From: Sipunculus nudus
Lineage: Eukaryota > Annelida > Sipuncula > Golfingiida > Sipunculidae
DNA length: 64,000 nucleotides
Assembly: GCA_026874595.1 (NCBI GenBank)
Contig: CM049307.1
Location: 97,274,330-97,338,329, forward strand
Direction of reading: 5' to 3'
The notes below the pieces were generated by a model, which had not been told where the DNA came from, searched no databases, and saw only the letters and a list, made by a program, of their open reading frames with translations. Shown here piece by piece: positions 11,655 through 22,837 of the stretch (positions within the stretch are counted from its first letter, which is position 1; every line of letters begins with the position of its first letter). A program made the translations under genes and the position numbers.

Positions 11655-12115
11655 TATTCCCCACAGGTAAGTGTAAACAACACAGAAGCAGGTCTTTATC
11701 AACGTTTACTACACGTGTCCTATTCTGAGATCAAAGTTACCTGAAAAAAAGAGAAATGGTGCAACAGTCAGAGGTCAGAACCTCGGTGACACAGAAAGCC
11801 GCGGAGGACACTGAACTATGGTTTGTGTAGAAAGGAACATTTTTTTTTACACAAACAGAACAGTCGGGTGTCCAAGGCGGTGGTCCTTATAGGCGCATGT
11901 GAGAGAGACGTCTGGTTACCGGGAGAGGGTCAGAGCGTATTGGTACAAAGGAGCTGAAATAGCGAGGAGAGGGGGAGGGTATGAGATGAATACCCCTCCT
12001 AAAGAGTAGAAACTGTAACAGTGCAATTTGGAAAAGTTAAAACGAATAATGGCGCAAAATCCGGCGCTCTTCCATTTTCAGCGTTTTCCGGAATTTTTAG
12101 GCCAAACTAAGGACC
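11655..12115 (+). repeat. Tandem array unit 4, truncated
   Basis: The unit opens at CACAGGTAAGTGTAAACAAC and matches units 2 and 3 through GTGACACAGAAAGCCGCGG, GTGAGAGAGACG and the AAATCCGGCGC patch. The resemblance then ends near 12115, about one third of a unit long. Confidence 0.65.
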
Positions 12116-13344
12116 AGGGATAAATTCAGATGTTTCAATTTTAATTAAATTCTAACTCTGTTCAATACAATGTGCCGGTTGAACGTATCAATCCAAATTT
12201 AATTTAAATGATTTTTTTATTAACTTCGAATTCAATTGGCAATTCATAATGATGCAGTCTATTCATAACAGTACATTTCTAAGCGAGTGTGCAAATATCA
12301 GAAATTCCATAGAGATATCAAACAACGGTTAAACCATTCACCATGCTATACTTGGGCCGCCCGATAGACGCCCACTAGTGTCCGCCATGTTAAAATGCTT
12401 TTATCTGGATTTACAGGCAGGTGGGCCATGCATGTGTTTGGCATACGGAGTCATCTATTATAGTATGGCAGCACAGATTTTCAGTTTGTCGTAACATTGG
12501 GATAATGGATTAAAATATGCTTGACAGTTCTGTTATTTTTCCGATTTTTTTTCTTTAAATAAAACCTCTCTTTTTATAGTCATTTATCTTAGACAGGTTT
12601 TATGTGAGAAGAGTGATTGGTCCAAGATAATATGAACATGATCTGATCACACTCGTTTTGTAAACCAGGACAACATGGTGGAACGAAGAAGATTCCCACG
12701 ACAAACACTGACTTGTTTTTTCCCAGTTCAGCATTTCATTAAAGAACATATAATTCATTTATATAACAGGGAATATTCGTATGGGTACATTTGTAAAGAA
12801 CTAATCAAAACATTAAAGAGGAACTGTTACTCTATAATGGATTTCTCATTTAAGGTTTATTATTCGCAGCTATTGTTATGGATCAAAGAATACTGTCAGA
12901 GATTGCGGATCCGACCAGCTGGACATACGTAAGACTAAATACTTTATATTATTACCCATCACAGATCCAGAATAAGAAATTAATGTTCATGCCTCAGGAC
13001 TTTAAATTACTTTTCTAGCAGTTTTTTTAATAGAAAGTTCTCAGTAAAGCAAAATGAAATATCGTTAAAGAGTGGAAAAAAAGGAAAGATAATGATGTTT
13101 GTTGTGCATTTGTACACTCTTGAGTGAGGGCCTGCACGGGAATCCACACACTAGCGGATGTACGCGTTCTCTGAGTGCGATCGTGTTTTCTGATTTGATC
13201 ATTTTGGTCTGGGCAGTCAGAGAGGGCAGACCTGGCTATAACTATATGTCAGATTCCATCACTGGCAGATGTAATTAACGTTATATCTACGCTGTACCCC
13301 CCTGCATGTGGCCTGTATATTACCGTCATTATTCTTCATTACAG
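12116..13344. other. Unassigned non-coding DNA
   Basis: Nothing is recognised with confidence. An 85-codon plus-strand open frame at 12675-12932 begins ATGGTGGAACG but has no domain, signal peptide or splice context that I recognise. Confidence 0.3.
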
Positions 13345-13440
13345 CTGAAGCATTTGTGTGTAATGATAACGAAGGAAATCCGGTTTTGTCGGAACAGCGG
13401 CTTTACGAGTCCCACGAATCCTGTAACAAACAATATGCAG
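13345..13440 (+). CDS. Possible internal exon, unidentified
   Basis: A pyrimidine-rich stretch ending TATTCTTCATTACAG at 13344 is a good 3' splice site. After it, the frame that includes AEAFVCNDNEGNPVLSEQRL stays open for about 30 codons and holds a second cysteine in ESCNKQY. It then runs into a poly-A tract at about 13442-13458. No convincing 5' splice site follows (only GCA|GTTAAA). The paired cysteines faintly suggest a secreted domain, but I cannot identify it, and it may be chance. Confidence 0.2.
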
Positions 13441-13637
13441 TTAAAAAAAAAAAAAAAACAGTCAGTACCGGGGTTGTCAGCAAAAACGAAAATATTAAGA
13501 CCTAACAGTCAAAACAGATGATTTATTGTCCAAAATGTTACTACGTTTAAAATAAGTAACTTTTGCCATTTAAAAAGAATCAAAGGTTATATTAGGTGTC
13601 CCTCTCAAACTATGAACTTACATATTAGATTATGGCC

Positions 13638-13639
<2 letters not shown>

Positions 13640-13682
<43 letters not shown>
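13640..13682. repeat. (CT)n microsatellite
   Basis: Uninterrupted CT dinucleotides for about 42 bp. Confidence 0.95.
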
Positions 13683-13685
<3 letters not shown>

Positions 13686-14060
13686 AGTATCGAAAAGAGT
13701 GATTAGCCTCGTTATTATTGTTATAATTGAAGGCATAACAAAATAATATTAGTATTTTTTTTTATTTGTCAATGTGTTTTTTTTTATTTGTTATATGTAA
13801 GTGTGTTGACGCCTTTCACACATTCGTGGCTACACCTGTAAATCATTTGTACACTTGGAATACAACAGTCATTTGAAACTGGAGATCTGCAGTCGGGGAA
13901 AGCTTCTTTCAGGTCAAGACCTTGAAGGTAGGTCAAGGTCAAAATACATATCAGGTTTTGAAAAAAAAACAGCTTTATTGGAAATCTAACGCAAACAGGC
14001 GGAGATGAAATATAAAGATAAAAAATACTCATCAAATTCTATATACTTCCTTTCTCAGTT

Positions 14061-14365
14061 GGGGGGGGGGGGGCGGGGGGGCTTCATCAAAAGCTTTTCA
14101 CATGAAAAACCAATATGCCGAAAGTAGTATCTGCAAAATGAAAAATTATACCAATAAGTACAGTTACAAAAAAGTACAATATGCATTAAGTACATTGTAT
14201 GCCAAAATTGCAATATGTCAAATAGTAAAATATGCCAAAAATTACAACATACCAAAAAAATACAACATGCCAAAATGAAAAATATGCAAACAAGTACACC
14301 ATGTCAAAAAGTAAAATATGCCAAAAAGTAAAATATGAAAAAAGTAAAATATGTAAAAAGAACAA
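14061..14365 (+). repeat. G tract followed by ~18 bp degenerate tandem repeat
   Basis: A 21 bp G-rich run is followed by roughly 280 bp built from a degenerate motif near AAAGTAAAATATGCCAAA, repeated about every 18 bp. The repeat keeps short frames open on both strands, none of them convincing. Confidence 0.7.
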
Positions 14366-15730
14366 ACATATTATTAAGTCGTCAATTCACATGTTTTTAG
14401 TCAGATACATGTAATATAATATGTTTCATATTTCCTAAGGATTAAACATTGTTAAATAATGCCGCAAATGGATTTCAAAAGTAGGCACCTTTTTCGAGCA
14501 ATCATTCCTTAACTGATAAATGCCTGGTTGTCTATGAGCTGTCACTTGCGCAATAGTCGTGTGTAACATATTGATATATTATCACTATCTCGAGCGTTAA
14601 ATGAATATACATAATCTTGCAACAAATTTAACTTCAATAATCAATGCTTCTTGTTTATTCTTCATTGAAGCAGCTATGTCGTGATTTATTTGCTAAGTGC
14701 AGCTGACGATTGCTTCACATAGGCCAGAAACAGAGTCAGGGTGCGGCTTTAAAGGGAGTTGTTGAGTATTTAGACCTTACTCTTGATGCGGCTATAAATA
14801 GACATGTTACCAACGGGGATCAACGGTACTCTCTTTTTGTCACAACTCAATGCCCTAGGATCACACATACTCTATCTGCATTTGTGTCATACTTACTGTG
14901 TGATTCTCACACCTATTAATTCTACTGTTCTGCCATTTTTTCAAGAGTGGACATCAGATATGTTTATAAAATGTAAAAAAAAATTCATGAACTTAGCAGT
15001 TTCACATACTGAGCAAACGGAATGAATGAGTTTTTAAAACTCAAACATGTCACTGCCCATTTCATGAAATAGGCATTATGGTTTCACAGGTTGGGTTAAA
15101 CACACACACACACACACACATTTAAATAAAGTTTTATTTTCAGATGTTTATTGTTTTGTCATATCATGTTTTTTTGTGATAAATACATCTGTAGCCATAA
15201 TGTGGTGTTATTTGACAAAATTAGGGACATATGCTGATGACATTTAGAATTGTGTATCAGCTTATGTGTAGAGTTAATGCAAGTGTTCTGCAATCTATAT
15301 TTAAAGTAAATAGATGTAAATTTTAAATGTTCAATCTCATAAATTTTTACAGCATTTTATTTCAGTTAATAAATTATATGTGTATTATTATGCTTCAGCT
15401 AATCTCAACTTCCTTCCTTATTCTGTAAATTACAATGGTTCATGCATTCCAAGTGATTTTATGAATATATATATATATATACTGTCACATAGCTGAAACA
15501 CTGATACTTCTAGAAATATTTGATCATGAGAGGCCCCTACATCTTTGATATGTTCCATAAAAGTGCACAGTATTAGTTCGGCAAACATACTTAGTATTTG
15601 ATCATCACCAGACGGAAAGGGCCATTTCCGCTGAGCTTGTCAAATGTTAATATAAATAAAAAACAATAGAAATAAATATGTTTTGTACGGAAGCGAATTG
15701 CTGCCCCCTGCAAAAGGTAAAATAAATTAT
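14366..15730. other. Unassigned non-coding DNA
   Basis: No gene recognised. It contains a short (AC)n microsatellite at about 15100-15120 and (TA)n near 15466-15480. Confidence 0.3.
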
Positions 15731-17167
15731 TTATCTCGTACGTACGACATAATAAATCTTAAGGAACTGATTCATAGACTGGACAACATGCCAACAGAAA
15801 TATGTATAAGCAATATGTATATGTTAAATAATGTATGTTTTCACATTAACTATATATACAACATCTCCACCTCCTTGCAAACCGCTGGACCACCGCTGAA
15901 ACCAACACACACACTCACATACATGTATATCTATTTATTTATAGTATATATTTAAATGCTATTAGATTCACAGTTTTGTGTGTGTCCAGGTTTCTGTAAT
16001 ATTTCAAGCAAGCGAAATATACATCAAATCGTTGTCTGACAGTCATTTACAAAACTTTCATTTTAAGACAGGTGATTAAATAATGTTAGCAGTATATGAT
16101 GTTATAATAGTGAGCCTGTCATAATGTTAAAAGGAAACAAAACTTATCTTTGCCAAACTGAAACTACTTTTTGGAGAAAGAAGGTTTCGGACAAGAGGTA
16201 CAGCTCCAAAATAGCCTGATTTTAAGTAATTGAGAATGGATATTTGTGGGGCAGGTTTCTAATAGTCTAAACTTATCTTTCTAAGAAACCAGATTTATAC
16301 ATAACGCTTCGTGTAGTTGATCTTTTAAACTATTTAATGCATATACAGCCTTTGATATGATTGGTGGGTAGCTGAACAGACAACAATCCAATGGGCTACA
16401 TATAATTTTTATTTTGAACTAAATTATATAAAAAATATATTAAAACTATCACTCAAGGACGTGCGATTAATCTGTGACAGAAGAATACGAAATTCTAAAA
16501 TAAGTCCTAACCTCATATGTCAGGCTGAAGTGGTGCTAAAATCTACACCTCAGATTTGTCATATTTGCGGATTGGTATAAGATCTTGTATGTGATACATG
16601 TACGTGTAACTCGCCCTTCTGTAAACGGCATGAAATTCAACTTATGGGATCAAGCACTTCGTTTCATAATATATGAATCATGAACCTCTCCTAATGGGCA
16701 TCTCTATATAAGTGTCTGTCAAGTGTTAACTAAGAAGGCCGGGTGACCAGAGGAAAGATCTTGGTCGGGCACATGCGACAATTATAAAAAAAGAAAGAAA
16801 CATGAAAGAAGAGACACGTAGATAGGCTTGAAATTTGTGAATTTATGCTGTACCAACACCAGGTGGCGTGAGCGCTTTGTTTGTCTCGTTTCTAAACGAT
16901 TGGTCTCGTTTCTAAATTTTATTTCCATTTCAAATTTGCCATATAAGCATAGGAATCCCCCGCAAGTAACAATAACTAATTGTGTCCCTTGCACATGTCG
17001 GGATATTTTATCTGGTCAAACAAGAACCTCTGATAGACATTACATGTATTACTAATGATATTAATAGTATCCACCGGCTGAGCCATTCTAACACAGCACT
17101 GGTATTATATCTCAAGGCTTTCAGTCTTTTCACACACGCACACACGCACACACACACATATATATGC

Positions 17168-17223
<56 letters not shown>

Positions 17224-17895
17224 AGAGAGAGAGCCAATTGTATAGTAGACATTTTAAATGAAAAAAGGACCTATTTACATTTTACAAACCAGGTATTTTG
17301 AGTATACATGAAATATAATTTAGTCTCCTTAAACTTTTACGGTATCTTTCAATATTTCGTTCTTCGTTTGCTTTCTCTTGTATACAAGTGGGGGAAAAAA
17401 AACTTGCCTCGGGCGCGATCAATGGGGAAAAACAAACAGCGCTCACGCCACCTGGTGGCCGTAAAAATAAACTTCACATATATTTCTTATTTATATTATG
17501 ACAGGCTCATCATTATAACATCATACACTGCTAACAGAATTTGATTATCTATTTAAAAATGAAAGTTCTGTATATGACTGGCAGACAACGATTTGATAAA
17601 TTTCATTTCCTTTAAATATTTCCGAAACCTAGACACAAAGAAACAATGATAAATCGAATAGTATTTAAATTTATAGTATAAATAAATAAAAACATAAATA
17701 AACATTTGTATTTTTTTTTTCTTTTCAACGGTGTTCCGACGGTTTGCAAGGTGAAGATGCTGTGTAGTTAGGGTACGAACATTATTTAAAATATATATAT
17801 TGCTTATACATATATCAGTTGGCCTGTTGTGTATTCTGTGAATCAGATGCGTAAGATTAATTATGCCGTACGTACGAGATAATATGTCACCAATG
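15731..17895. repeat. Long imperfect inverted repeat, ~2.1 kb overall
   Basis: The left arm (about 15731-16140 plus 16850-16885) pairs with the right arm (about 17430-17895). Matching landmarks, read from the outside in, are as follows. TATCTCGTACGTACG at 15737 pairs with CGTACGTACGAGATA near 17868. CACCTCCTTGCAAACCG near 15866 pairs with CGGTTTGCAAGGTGAAG near 17738. ATCAAATCGTTGTCTG near 16023 pairs with CAGACAACGATTTGAT near 17583. The ATGATGTTATAAT stretch near 16094 pairs with ATTATAACATCATAC near 17512. CACCAGGTGGCGTGAGCGCT at 16857 pairs exactly with AGCGCTCACGCCACCTGGTG at 17438. The left arm has about 700 bp of extra sequence between the last two matches. No ORF spans it. Confidence 0.75.
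17123..17221. repeat. (CA)n-(TA)n-(GA)n compound microsatellite
   Basis: Three dinucleotide arrays lie in series within the loop of the long inverted repeat. Confidence 0.95.
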
Positions 17896-18581
17896 TTCTC
17901 AGAATCTTGTTTATATTGATAAGTTGCGACGTTTATTTCAAGGCATTATTTGTAATTACACAAGAAACTGTTTATGTGTCAGAACATGAAGACTTGCACA
18001 AATACTGGAATACTGATTTCGGATCTAACGATCAGTACATATACAATGGGCGTTTCGCACTCAGCAACAAATAATAAAATTATAAACTTCCTATCAGATT
18101 CTTAGCATATGGCAGCATAATTGGTATATTTCTTACTGTTAAAATTTTCGAATGAATGGTATAAAATCGATGGCATTACATGAATTAGAATGTCTGTGGT
18201 GCTTCTCCATATGCATTCACATTGAAATCCATAAATAATAAAAAAGTAAACATGGCGGCATGCATTGGCCTATATCTAAGCCACCCAGACCTATAATGGT
18301 ATATGATATATAGTGAATTAGGTGGAGGGGCACCGACTGACCTGTTCTGGTTCACTTGCGACGTGTTTTTTTCTGCTTCTGCTGTCATGGGACCGCTGAA
18401 ATGATGTCATCATGCTGTACAGAATTCTTCAACTCGAAAATCGAAAGCCAGACAGGTAAACATCCGCCAAATACAGTACACGGCTGGCTGAGGGCCAGGT
18501 ATATCTACCACATCCCTGACGCATGGCATTTGTGAAAGACCGCATAATATATATATGTGTGTGTGAGGGTGTGTGTTTGTG
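17896..18581. other. Unassigned non-coding DNA
   Basis: No gene recognised. The right edge is a (TA)n/(GT)n microsatellite (18547-18581) into which the next element is inserted. Confidence 0.3.
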
Positions 18582-19329
18582 CACTGTTATAAACTGACTG
18601 TAAAATTACAGTTAAAATAACTGGCAACTGGGGTGCCAGTTAATTTAACTGTAAAATTGCGGCGGACCGTAAATTGCATTTAACTGTAAAGTTGCGTGAA
18701 TTTAACTGTAAACTTACGACTACCGTGTTTTGCATTTAACTGTAAAGTTGAATGAATTTAACTGTGAACTTACAACCTACCGTGATTTGCATTTAACTGT
18801 AATTTCAAGGGCTTTTAACTGATAAATTAAGCATACCCCTGATTAGCTTCTACCGCGATTTTATATAATTTATTGACTTCTAAAATTGTGTATGGTTTGA
18901 TGTGTGATTACTGTGATGCCCATACATTTGTAGCTGTTATCACTTCTTTAATATTTGTTTAGTTTTATTTTACATGCTTTTGCTGTGAAAAAAAAGGAAC
19001 TGACTGAAATGTTAGGTACATAATGAATCATAATGAATAATTGTTAGCATTGTTATTATGTTATGGGACAGACTGTAAATGAAGTATGGGCAGTATATTT
19101 TACCCATACAATACATTTACAATTCTCAAGGCCTGAAAAGGGGAACGAGGCTAAAAAATGATGATGGGAGTATAAATATTGCTTTACTTTGACAGGAATA
19201 TAAACTAATGAATCTCCGGTAATAGAAACATTGACATTGCTTTTATTATTTTAAGGTATATCTAGAGAGAGAAACATTGATCTGCATACATATGTTTACA
19301 TTCAACCATATTCACGTGCAAAGAGTAAT

Positions 19330-19333
<4 letters not shown>

Positions 19334-19374
<41 letters not shown>
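19334..19374. repeat. (AT)n microsatellite
   Basis: About 41 bp of AT dinucleotides inside the CACTG-ended element. Confidence 0.95.
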
Positions 19375-19377
<3 letters not shown>

Positions 19378-19869
19378 GAAAACTTTGTTGCCATAACACA
19401 ATGATTAACACACAATAAACACAATGAGTTTATCCTTTAACCTGTAACCGTCCCATATATAATATAGTGCGACTCAATACCTTCTGTGTTATCTGTTCAA
19501 CCAGATTACAAACAAGTGGCTCTTGATGTTCTGCTGGATACATGTACAGGTTCATATGCTAGAGTCCATCAAATACTATATATTAACATTGTAGTTCGGA
19601 TAGTTTTAAACTTTACATATCCCATTCACTTCTGAAGTCTCCCATATAAGTCCCAATCAGGCTGTTGGTAAAGTCTTTTCTTTTTAGCCTTTAAGGCTGC
19701 AGCCTTACTGTCGCTTTCAGCAAAGACCCTGCAAACATCCTGCAAAGAAAGAAAGGTTAATTAGAAATATCATAGTACCTAAGCAGGCTGATGCCAGAAG
19801 AAGAAGTAAAACTAATAAATGCGAAATAAAAACAAGTAGACCATAAGTCATTACACGCAGGTTGTTGAA

Positions 19870-19872
<3 letters not shown>

Positions 19873-19925
<53 letters not shown>
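19873..19925. repeat. (AT)n microsatellite
   Basis: About 53 bp of AT dinucleotides inside the CACTG-ended element. Confidence 0.95.
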
Positions 19926-19926
<1 letters not shown>

Positions 19927-20692
19927 TCCCGATACAACATAGTGGACCAGCTTACAAAAATATAAGCATGAATATATAAACAATGGAGCCGATTTTGATA
20001 CTATCATGATACAATCATAATCTTTGTATAGTTATACTTATTATGTTAGTGAAAAGTGCATATAAAATCAGTCTAAATTATAAATAGGTATATAACCATA
20101 TAATGATAATAAGGTTTAGTAGGTTCAATCGTTTGGACCCACAAGCAAAATGTTTTGCCTGCTCATGTATTCAAAATGGACGGTCCAGCTGGGTCACACA
20201 CGTGTAGAGGCTGATCTGCAAAGTCTTGCATGCTGAATGACTTCACTCATACATGCAAGAGATTCTGATACATCAGAAATATGGTCTCAGACCTAAGCGT
20301 TTGGCCAGTTAACATTACATTTGTGACACAAAGTACTGTAGTATAGCTAATATATTTACCTGATAATATGGTCAAAATATGTTGTTGCGTTTCCTCTGCT
20401 GATAGTGATAGCTGGCTGCAAAATGGCACCGATTCAAATTCCGCGCTCCTGCGTATCACATCTGTAACTTGAGCGGAGTCAGAACTGTTAAATATCCCGC
20501 GGGTCCTCCTGGCGCAGCAACCTCAGCAGGGTGCCAAGCCTGGTCAAGCGCAGTGACACTTGCTCATCCAGCAATTCCGTGCACATTAACTGAGAATAAC
20601 AGTTAAATACACGTTAGGCTCTGTTTACAGTTAAAATAACAGGGAATCACTACGTTAATTTAACTGTAAAATTACGTCAATTTATAACAGTG

Positions 20693-21200
20693 TGTGTGTG
20701 CGTGTGTGAACGAATAATCCAATTAGGACTGATTTAATCAATACATATTTGAGAGAGAGCGTGAGAAAATGATAAACGTCTAACCTTGTCAAATGTGGTT
20801 GCAAATGATTGATATAGAGTGGTACAAAAGTAACGAGGAAAACTAAAACAAGAGAAATTACTTCATATGAGTTGAATAAAAAAAAAAGATGCTTTCTAAG
20901 AATTTTTCATTTGCCGAGAAAAAATCGATTCACAGTGTTATTTAATAGGGTGTTAATAATTAAAGTCACGTTTCTAGGTCAATGAAATTCACTAGATGTG
21001 TTTCTTTTATACGATAAGAGGCCTCTTATTGTTCACTTAGTCAGCGATTTTAAAAACGCCTTAACCCGCACCCCCCTTCCCTCACACACAAACACAAACA
21101 CACCCCCTTATACACACCATCATACATTCACAAATATATACAAATAAAACTTTGAATATTTTACATGGATTGTATGAATAGTTATTATAACTAATCAGAC
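20693..21200. other. Unassigned non-coding DNA
   Basis: It begins with the (GT)n remainder flanking the CACTG element. No gene recognised. A CA-rich patch lies at 21084-21120. Confidence 0.3.
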
Positions 21201-21382
21201 ACTCTCCATGGCTCAGGTGGTGGCGTTGTAAAGTGTCTAGAGGTGGAGGTAGCCGGAGAATCCGGAGAAAATCATGGACTGAACTTGCAGGGACCACTAT
21301 GTATACAACCCACTCTCAAATAGCCACGCCGGGGATCGAACCCTGGTCGCCAGTGGAGAGAGCCGAGCGTTTCACCCCTCGT

Positions 21383-21384
<2 letters not shown>
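21201..21384 (-). mobile_element. tRNA-derived SINE, copy A
   Basis: On the minus strand the segment carries a B-box-like GGTTCGATCCC (plus-strand GGGATCGAACC near 21331). It is followed by a conserved body whose plus-strand landmarks are AGAGGTGGAGG, CCGGAGAA and ACTCTCCATGGCTC. A sister copy lies at 62663-62838 in the same orientation. The promoter-proximal end abuts an (AT)n array at 21385. This matches the layout of tRNA-derived SINEs; the named family is not determined. A-box similarity is poor in this copy. Confidence 0.65.

Positions 21385-21452
<68 letters not shown>
21385..21452. repeat. (AT)n microsatellite, ~68 bp
   Basis: Uninterrupted AT dinucleotides between the SINE and the hAT-like element. 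Confidence 0.95.
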
Positions 21453-21455
<3 letters not shown>

Positions 21456-21820
21456 TGGTGTTCCGATTAATTGATTATATCGATGATTGGTCGTTTTCTT
21501 TCGATTGCATCAACGATTATGTTTGCACATGCAAAGAATCTTTTCCTGTCAGAGATATACTAACAGCATCAAAATAGAACCTTACGCAGCCAACAATCGT
21601 CTGACAGCAAGTCGGCCTTGGATGTGGGTGGACTGGTGGTTTCATTATGAATACCAACGTACATGTCACACTATTTACTGGGGTCAATATTTTAGGTACT
21701 GGTATACAGCAGATTTTTAGGTTATATAGAAAGTACATAAAATAATCGATTAATAAACGATCATCGGTTATTTTTATTTTTCAATCAACGATTATCATTT
21801 TTAAAACAATTCCTACCACT

Positions 21821-21822
<2 letters not shown>
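21453..21822. mobile_element. Possible hAT-like inverted-repeat element
   Basis: The left end reads TAGTGGTGTTCCGATTAATT. The right end, reverse complemented, begins TAAGTGGTAGGAATTG, and both sides then carry ATCGATGATTGG/ATCGTTGATTG-like phrases. T/CAGNGNTG ends are typical of hAT elements. Both flanks are AT arrays, so a target duplication cannot be judged. It has no transposase, and the short open frames inside are not credible genes. Confidence 0.35.
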
Positions 21823-21851
<29 letters not shown>

Positions 21852-22493
21852 ATATATATATTGATACGGAAAGTGAAGGTACACATTACACTGCTTATAA
21901 TTATTTCAAATGCCAAACTCTATTCAATGTTACTACAAACATATATAACCCATGTGGTTTTTGCAGGAAATCTGTTCGTGCGGCATCTTATGCTGCCAAA
22001 ACGGTCGAAAAATTTAATGCCTATGTATACGTGGGAACAAAAGATCAAAAGAATTCAAGATCATGCCTGCCATATTAAATCCTCGGTTACCTGGTTTGCT
22101 TGTGTTTATGTAAATACAGTGATGTCACTGTAAGTATATTCTTATGTAGTTTAACTACAGAAATAAAATCTACTTGAATATAACCTACAAACAGACATGT
22201 TTGCATGGAAAAATACGATTTGTAATATACGCTCGTGTTTATGCGAAAAGATGTCCAGAACTTTGAAATTTCAGGTTGTGTAATGGCATATATATATTTT
22301 TGTCGGCACATTACTGCACATAATTCTTCACACAAAATGACCTATGTGCAGTTCAAGATTCCAATAAATACCTGACTCCCTCAAGGATAATTATATGTAG
22401 GTGCTATTTGGTATACATGTAGTTACTCAATTCTATTGATTTCCCGATTCCTGTATAATGCTGGTCTTGGCCAAATTATGTTTATGGACCTTA
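21823..22493. other. Unassigned non-coding DNA
   Basis: It starts with a short (AT)n array to about 21847. No gene recognised. Confidence 0.3.
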
Positions 22494-22834
22494 GGCCAAA
22501 AAAAATTAAAGGTATGGTTCTCAGGCACCGCCCGCATCAATTTTAAACCCCCGCATCAACAATTTTTATTTTGATTTTCAATAGAAACTTACCAATTTTG
22601 AGCTGCAGCCGCCCGGACATTTCTTTCAAGAAGGTAAAATCATACAATTTCCTTTGTTTTGTAGTGCTTTTACATGTTTAGTAAAATAAATCTGTTATTA
22701 TCATGCATTTCCCTTATCATTTGACATTTTTATCGAAACATACCAAAAACTTAAAAATAAAAAAAAAAAAACGCCCGCTCGCATTGATTTCTGAAAAAAA
22801 GTGCCTAGGAACCATACCTTTTTTTATTTTGGCC
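22494..22834 (-). mobile_element. MITE copy 2, Harbinger-like, TTA target duplication
   Basis: A 341 bp reverse-oriented sibling of the MITE at 4212-4550. Its reverse complement follows that copy along its full length, including TTTGGTATGTTTCGATA, AAAGCACTACAAAACAAAGG and TTGATGCGGGCGGTGCCTGA. TTA lies at both edges (22491-22493 and 22835-22837). There is no ORF. Differences between the copies are scattered substitutions and homopolymer length changes. Confidence 0.75.
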
Positions 22835-22837
22835 TTA

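Larger units (their letters stand above)
18582..20692 (+). mobile_element. 2.1 kb CACTG-ended TIR element
   Basis: The left end reads CACTGTTATAAACTGACTGT. The reverse complement of the right end reads CACTGTTATAAATTGACGTA. Inverted similarity continues through TTTTACAGTTAAA, for a TIR of roughly 35 bp with mismatches. The subterminal regions are packed with the motif TTTAACTGTAAA in both orientations (18590-18835 and 20580-20680). The insertion is in a GT array, so the target duplication is uninformative, although a TG on each side fits 2 bp. No transposase frame is recognisable, so it is non-autonomous. CACTR ends are typical of the CACTA/Chapaev (CMC) group, but that placement is tentative. 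Confidence 0.65.
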
